The notes under the pieces: model-generated
Told to the model about the DNA's origin: nothing
Seen by the model: only the letters and a program-made list of their open reading frames with translations
The model's database searches: none
Program-made: the position numbers and the translations under genes
Source: Spirochaetaceae bacterium
GTDB lineage: Bacteria; Spirochaetota; Spirochaetia; B11-G9
Assembly: GCA_015493635.1 (NCBI GenBank)
Contig: WGCU01000084.1
Span: 1-44,717, forward strand
DNA length: 44,717 bases
Direction: 5' to 3'
In this document: positions 41,223-44,717 of the stretch, piece after piece
Position numbering within the stretch: position 1 is the first letter of the stretch
Layout: the number at the start of each line of letters is the position of its first letter

Positions 41223-41766
41223 CCTTCTGGCTGCAGGAGTCTTTTCAGTGCTGCTCACCTTTTCATGCAGCATCAATTATGATGAATCGTCCATCGCTGA
41301 CAAAATACTTAAAGATACACCGGACACTGTTCTTTATTCGTTTATATACACTGAAAGCGATAATGACCATAAAAGCTTCAGTATCTATGCGGATAAAGCC
41401 ATGACCTTCGATACCAAACAGCAAACTTTTCTCGAGGGGGTTGTTTTCCAACAGTTTGATAAGAATAATAAAATAATAACAGAGGGGAAAGCCGACAAGG
41501 GTATAATCTTTACTGAAAATAACAATGCTGAAATCTCAGGTAATATCAAAATATATACCTCCCGGGAGAAAGCGCAGCTGGAAACATCCTCTCTCTACTG
41601 GGATAACGAAAACAAGACTCTTACAGGAAAACCAGACGCTGCTATAACAATCATAAAAGATTCCGGGACAGTAATACAGGGAAAAGACTTTCAAGGAGAT
41701 ATGAGATTAAAAATCTATACGCTGGACGGCGGCGTTACCGGAGAATACATAAATGAAGAGAAATAG
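41209..41766 (+). CDS. lptC: LptC-like lipoprotein
   Basis: 185 residues. A signal sequence ends at LTFSC (Cys about 20), so a lipoprotein is predicted instead of the single membrane anchor of E. coli LptC. The mature part is a beta-jellyroll-type sequence with FLEGVVFQQF, NAEISGNIKIYT and WDNENKTLTGKPDA, typical of LptC/LptA-like OstA repeats. It should bridge the inner-membrane LptBFG complex to LptA. It overlaps pyrG by 14 nt and lptA by 14 nt. Assignment rests on context and repeat style. Confidence 0.75.
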   Translation: MVKNSLLAAGVFSVLLTFSCSINYDESSIADKILKDTPDTVLYSFIYTESDNDHKSFSIYADKAMTFDTKQQTFLEGVVFQQFDKNNKIITEGKADKGIIFTENNNAEISGNIKIYTSREKAQLETSSLYWDNENKTLTGKPDAAITIIKDSGTVIQGKDFQGDMRLKIYTLDGGVTGEYINEEK

Positions 41767-42409
41767 CTTTATTCTTTTCCTTCTTGCGGTATTTGTTGTA
41801 CAAGGATATTCAGAACCTAAAAAATTTACCTTTTCCAGCGATCACACCTCTATTTCCATGTCAAAAGGTCAGGAAAGAACAGTCCTGACAGGAAACGCGG
41901 AAATAATTTCAGACTCCATTGATATCCGGGCGGATTCCATAGAGCTTTTCGGACATGACTTCCGTTATGCGCTTTGTTCTGGGCAGGTAACAGCAATTGA
42001 TGATCATCAGGGAATAAAACTGATTACCGAAAACCTGTTCTATGACAGAGATAAAAAACGGCTTGTTATTAAAGGGTATGCGGAAATGATTGATCAGAAG
42101 AACAGTATTGTCGTCAAAGGAAGCTACTTTGAAAGTTTTTCCGATGAAAAGATTACCCTTATTCAGATTGGCGTACGAATAATGAAAGCGTCAAAAGACA
42201 GTACCCTGACCGCCCGTTCAGAGTTTGCCCGGTACGACCGCTCAAATAACACCCTTGATCTTTCAGGGATGCCGGTTGTCTTTAAGGATAATGATGAATT
42301 CAGATCAACACGGATTACAGTAAATCTTGATACTGATGAGATTACCTTATTCGGGAAAGTATCGGGAACGGTGACCTCCACTGATAATAAAGGGACAAAT
42401 TCACCATGA
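41753..42409 (+). CDS. lptA: LptA/OstA-like periplasmic protein
   Basis: 218 residues with a signal peptide to about QGYSE. The OstA/LptA pattern repeats: TVLTGNAEIISDSIDIRADSIELF, ITENLFYDRDKKRLVIKGYAEM, ARYDRSNNTLDLSGMPVVF, and TRITVNLDTDEITLFGKVSG. It forms the beta-jellyroll bridge that carries lipopolysaccharide-type glycolipid across the periplasm. Its presence implies LPS-like outer-membrane lipids or a repurposed lipid carrier. lptB follows with a 4-nt overlap. Confidence 0.85.
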   Translation: MKRNSFILFLLAVFVVQGYSEPKKFTFSSDHTSISMSKGQERTVLTGNAEIISDSIDIRADSIELFGHDFRYALCSGQVTAIDDHQGIKLITENLFYDRDKKRLVIKGYAEMIDQKNSIVVKGSYFESFSDEKITLIQIGVRIMKASKDSTLTARSEFARYDRSNNTLDLSGMPVVFKDNDEFRSTRITVNLDTDEITLFGKVSGTVTSTDNKGTNSP

Positions 42410-43137
42410 CAGAATCAGTATTGAGAATTGATAACCTTCAAAAAAAATTTAAAAAGAAATTTGCGGTAAAAGGAGTAAGTTTCTCCATGACTAACGGAGA
42501 AATTGTTGGACTACTGGGACCAAACGGAGCAGGGAAAACAACAATTTTTTATATGGTTGTGGGATTTATCAAGGTTTCAAGCGGTTCTATCTTTTTAAAC
42601 AAAAAGAATATCACACATCAGCCCATGTACCTCCGTGCACGGGAGGGGATATCCTACCTCCCTCAGGAGGCATCCATTTTCCGTAAACTTTCTGTTGAAC
42701 AGAATATATGGGCTATTTTAGAGACACGGAAAGATCTTTCACTTTCCCTTAAGAAAAAACAGCTGGAATATCTTCTTGATGAACTCGGACTCCTGCACAT
42801 TAGAAAACAAAAAGCATTTACCCTTTCAGGAGGAGAACGCCGGCGAACAGAAATTGCCCGCAGTCTTGCAATTGAACCTTCCTTCCTCCTCCTTGATGAG
42901 CCTTTCGCAGGTATTGATCCGATTGCAGTAAATGAAATTAAACGGATAATTCAGGACCTTTCCCGGAAAGGCATTGGAATTCTTATCACCGATCATAATG
43001 TCAGGGATACCCTTGAAATTACATCCCGATCCTACATTATCAACCTCGGGGAAATTTTAGCCGAAGGGACAAAAGAAGAACTTCTGGCAAATCCTGTAGC
43101 CCGGAAAATCTACCTGGGAAAAGATTTTAAAATGTAG
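42406..43137 (+). CDS. lptB: LPS export ABC ATPase LptB
   Basis: 243 residues. Walker A GPNGAGKTT (38-46), Q-loop YLPQEASIF, signature LSGGERRRTEIARSL, Walker B FLLLDEPFAGIDPIAV, and H-loop ITDHNVRDTLEI. The LptB-specific FAGIDPIAV and DHNVRDTL elements are clear. It powers extraction of lipid from the inner membrane with LptF/G, which are not in the window. rpoN follows, the arrangement known from many Gram-negatives. Confidence 0.95.
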   Translation: MTESVLRIDNLQKKFKKKFAVKGVSFSMTNGEIVGLLGPNGAGKTTIFYMVVGFIKVSSGSIFLNKKNITHQPMYLRAREGISYLPQEASIFRKLSVEQNIWAILETRKDLSLSLKKKQLEYLLDELGLLHIRKQKAFTLSGGERRRTEIARSLAIEPSFLLLDEPFAGIDPIAVNEIKRIIQDLSRKGIGILITDHNVRDTLEITSRSYIINLGEILAEGTKEELLANPVARKIYLGKDFKM

Positions 43138-43148
43138 TCTTTGTCTAT

Positions 43149-43177
43149 TTGACATTCCCGGAAGGCTAAGGCATTAT
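43149..43177 (+). promoter_or_regulatory. rpoN promoter
   Basis: TTGACA (43149-43154), 17 bp, CATTAT (43172-43177). The leader is about 11 nt and includes the GGAGGAGG site. Read-through from lptB is also possible. Confidence 0.5.
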
Positions 43178-43194
43178 AAAGAGGAGGAGGCCCC

Positions 43195-44568
43195 GTGCAG
43201 TATCAGAAACCGATACTTATTCAGGAACAGCGGTTAAAGATGTCACCTCAGATGTATCAGTCGATACAGATGATGGCCCTGCCCCTTTTTGATCTAAGAA
43301 CTAAAATTGAAGAAGAAGTAGAGAAAAACCCTGCTCTGGAGATTATAAAAGAGGCTTCTCCCGCTTCTCTTGAGGATGTTAATCCAGACCAGCGTGATGA
43401 GTGGGATTACTTTGAAAATACTTCAGACCCTGGGTACACACGTTCTTTCAGCAGGGATGGAGAAGATACAAAGCACCAATTTCTGGAAGGAGCACTGTCC
43501 CGCAGCGAATCACTCCAGGAGCATCTTATGGCTCAGCTGGCAGTACAGCCTCTGGATGATGAGCACTACGCTGTCGGGGAACTGATTATTCAGAACCTTG
43601 ATGAAAATGGATTCCACCTTGAAGATCCTTATACTCTCGTAAAAGAAGACTATCATCCCCTTATCCCGGAACTGATAAAACTGATCCAGACCTTTGACCC
43701 TCCGGGGATATGTGCTGAAGATTACCGTGAATCCCTTCTTATTCAGACACGGAACAGTGAGAATGCACCTCAGCTGGCTGAGAAAATAATCATTGATTAT
43801 CTACCTCTCCTTAAGAAAGGAACAGACGAAGAAATAGCAAAGATTCTTGAATGCTCCATAGAAGATGTAGAATCTGCAATTGCTTTTATTAAAACCCTCA
43901 ACCCGTATCCCGGAAGATTGTATTCACAAGAACCTCCTCGGTACGTAACTCCTGATCTTTCTGTTAAAACAAAAAATGGAGAGTTTATTATTATTCTCAA
44001 CGATGAAGAGATACCGGTACTAGGAATTTCTCCGTTTTTTGAGCATCCTGAATCCCTGGAAACCGCTGACACCTCCAAAGCAACAAAAAAATACATAAAA
44101 GACAGTCTTCGTGATGCCCGGTGGTTTATCAACAGCATACAGATGAGAAACCAGACTTTGTTAAAAATAACAAAGGTCATTATAGAATTTCAGCGGAATT
44201 TTTTTCTAAAAGGGCCTAAATATCTTGCCCCTCTGACCCTCAAAGATGTAGCAGAGGAGGTAGGAGTTCACGAAACTACCGTATCAAGAATTTCAAATGC
44301 AAAATATATTCAGACAGAATGGGGGATCTTTCCCTTAAAATACTTCTTTTCAAACTCTATAAGCGGAGCGGGTTCAAAGGGATCACGGTTTTCAAAATCC
44401 GGTGTAAAAGAAATTATAAAAGAAATTATCGAAGATAATACATCAGAGAAAAAACTATCAGATCAAAAAATATCCAATATCCTCAAAAGCAGGGGTATCA
44501 ATCTTGCCCGGCGGACTGTTGCCAAATATCGTTCAGAACTGATGATCGATTCTTCTTTTGAAAGGTGA
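43195..44568 (+). CDS. rpoN: RNA polymerase sigma-54 factor
   Basis: 457 residues from a GTG with GGAGGAGG 4 nt upstream. Region I is LIQEQRLKMSPQMYQSIQMMALP (split: Gln/Leu-rich, about 7-29). The core-binding domain spans about 80-270. The HTH region has LKDVAEEVGVHETTVSRISNAKYIQTEWGIFPLKYFFS (about 345-385). The RpoN box ARRTVAKYR is at 438-446. It recognises -24/-12 promoters and needs an AAA+ activator. The C-terminus (SSFER) is a few residues shorter than many homologues and ends at an insertion sequence, so the last residues may be altered. Confidence 0.95.
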   Translation: MQYQKPILIQEQRLKMSPQMYQSIQMMALPLFDLRTKIEEEVEKNPALEIIKEASPASLEDVNPDQRDEWDYFENTSDPGYTRSFSRDGEDTKHQFLEGALSRSESLQEHLMAQLAVQPLDDEHYAVGELIIQNLDENGFHLEDPYTLVKEDYHPLIPELIKLIQTFDPPGICAEDYRESLLIQTRNSENAPQLAEKIIIDYLPLLKKGTDEEIAKILECSIEDVESAIAFIKTLNPYPGRLYSQEPPRYVTPDLSVKTKNGEFIIILNDEEIPVLGISPFFEHPESLETADTSKATKKYIKDSLRDARWFINSIQMRNQTLLKITKVIIEFQRNFFLKGPKYLAPLTLKDVAEEVGVHETTVSRISNAKYIQTEWGIFPLKYFFSNSISGAGSKGSRFSKSGVKEIIKEIIEDNTSEKKLSDQKISNILKSRGINLARRTVAKYRSELMIDSSFER

Positions 44569-44717
44569 TGGGTGTACGACAATTTTGTTTTTCACCATCG
44601 TTAACCGGCTTTTCGTTCATCCATAAAGTTTTCATATCTTCCGCTGAGTCTTGAACATCGAAGGGCAATAATGCTGTTGGCTCCCCGGACCGTCCAATGC
44701 ATCCCCGATCGTTTAAC
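44569..44717 (-). mobile_element. end of an ISKra4-like insertion sequence
   Basis: The window's right edge carries a transposase C-terminus on the minus strand, and the 30 bp between its stop and rpoN (44569-44600) is a plausible terminal inverted repeat beginning GGGTGTACGACAA. The other end and any target duplication lie outside the window. Confidence 0.55.
44601..44717 (-). CDS. ISKra4-family transposase, C-terminal fragment (cut by window edge)
   Basis: 38 codons to a TAA at 44603-44601. The segment SGMHWTVRGANSIIALR followed by CSRLSGRYENFMDER matches the conserved transposase tail of ISKra4-like elements (typically xMRWSVxGAxAIxALR, then LSGRWxxFW), recalled from family knowledge. The gene continues beyond 44717, so intactness is unknown. 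Confidence 0.65.
   Translation of the reverse strand, partial: VKRSGMHWTVRGANSIIALRCSRLSGRYENFMDERKAG

Noticed and set aside
43195-44568. Sigma-54 (-24/-12) promoters for genes in the window
   Set aside because: TGGCA-type words seen are inside coding regions without a correctly spaced TTGC, so none could be supported.
1-44717. CRISPR array, tRNA/rRNA genes, prophage or defence island
   Set aside because: No regularly spaced direct repeats, cloverleaf or rRNA-like segments, phage structural genes or restriction/toxin genes were recognised on reading both strands.

Overview
The window looks like chromosomal DNA of a free-living or host-associated spirochaete (Spirochaetota, probably order Spirochaetales). 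This rests on gene content and protein style: HtpG, LptC/A/B with RpoN, a cheR-cheB pair, several weakly conserved exported proteins with spirochaete-like signal peptides, a DUF4416 protein and a PTB/butyrate kinase pair. Taxonomy is an inference; no rRNA or tRNA gene was seen. Base composition is fairly even and slightly AT-rich, apart from one GC-rich island at about 914-1085. Coding density is high, no gene-free stretch exceeds 300 bases, and many genes overlap or abut.

Layout. 1-8141: FAH-family hydrolase, GC-rich structured island, htpG (minus), CNNM/CBS membrane protein, leuS, then a lipoprotein and a DUF4416 protein (minus). 8216-14574: lysine-rich unknown protein, a DAHP synthase-prephenate dehydratase-ACT fusion and a lytic transglycosylase (minus), then aldo/keto reductase, YigZ and a THEP1-like NTPase. 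14571-19281 (minus): one tight operon with a FecB/FecCD-type ABC importer upstream of psuK and psuG (pseudouridine breakdown). 19389-27742: pth, ptb-buk (acyl-CoA to acyl-phosphate to ATP), then a bifunctional-nuclease/UVR protein overlapping a large unusual GH13 protein, a degenerate SDR and a degenerate SDF-type transporter. 27746-34898: exported and membrane proteins, polyprenol-kinase-like enzyme, CoA-binding protein, SPFH protein, DUF401 permease, and an FHA-like/TM/PIG-L fusion. 35003-38968: hsp20 with a previously uncalled 43-residue membrane protein and a clear terminator, a YmdB-like protein that has lost metal ligands, an RseC-like protein, then cheB and cheR. 39086-44568: second bifunctional-nuclease protein, pyrG, lptC, lptA, lptB, rpoN. 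The right edge (44601-44717) is the 3' end of an ISKra4-like transposase inserted directly behind rpoN.

The most general observation concerns translation starts. Genes with a clear Shine-Dalgarno have ordinary leaders. About a dozen genes without one (including leuS, pyrG, aroF-pheA, pth and the SDF transporter) have a sigma70-like -10 hexamer ending only 6-10 nt before the ATG, which predicts leaderless or nearly leaderless mRNAs. Other points of interest are the transporter-psuKG operon, the YmdB and transporter pseudoenzymes, structured or palindromic control regions at htpG, hsp20, ptb and the ABC operon, and the GC-rich island. No CRISPR array, prophage or obvious defence island is present.
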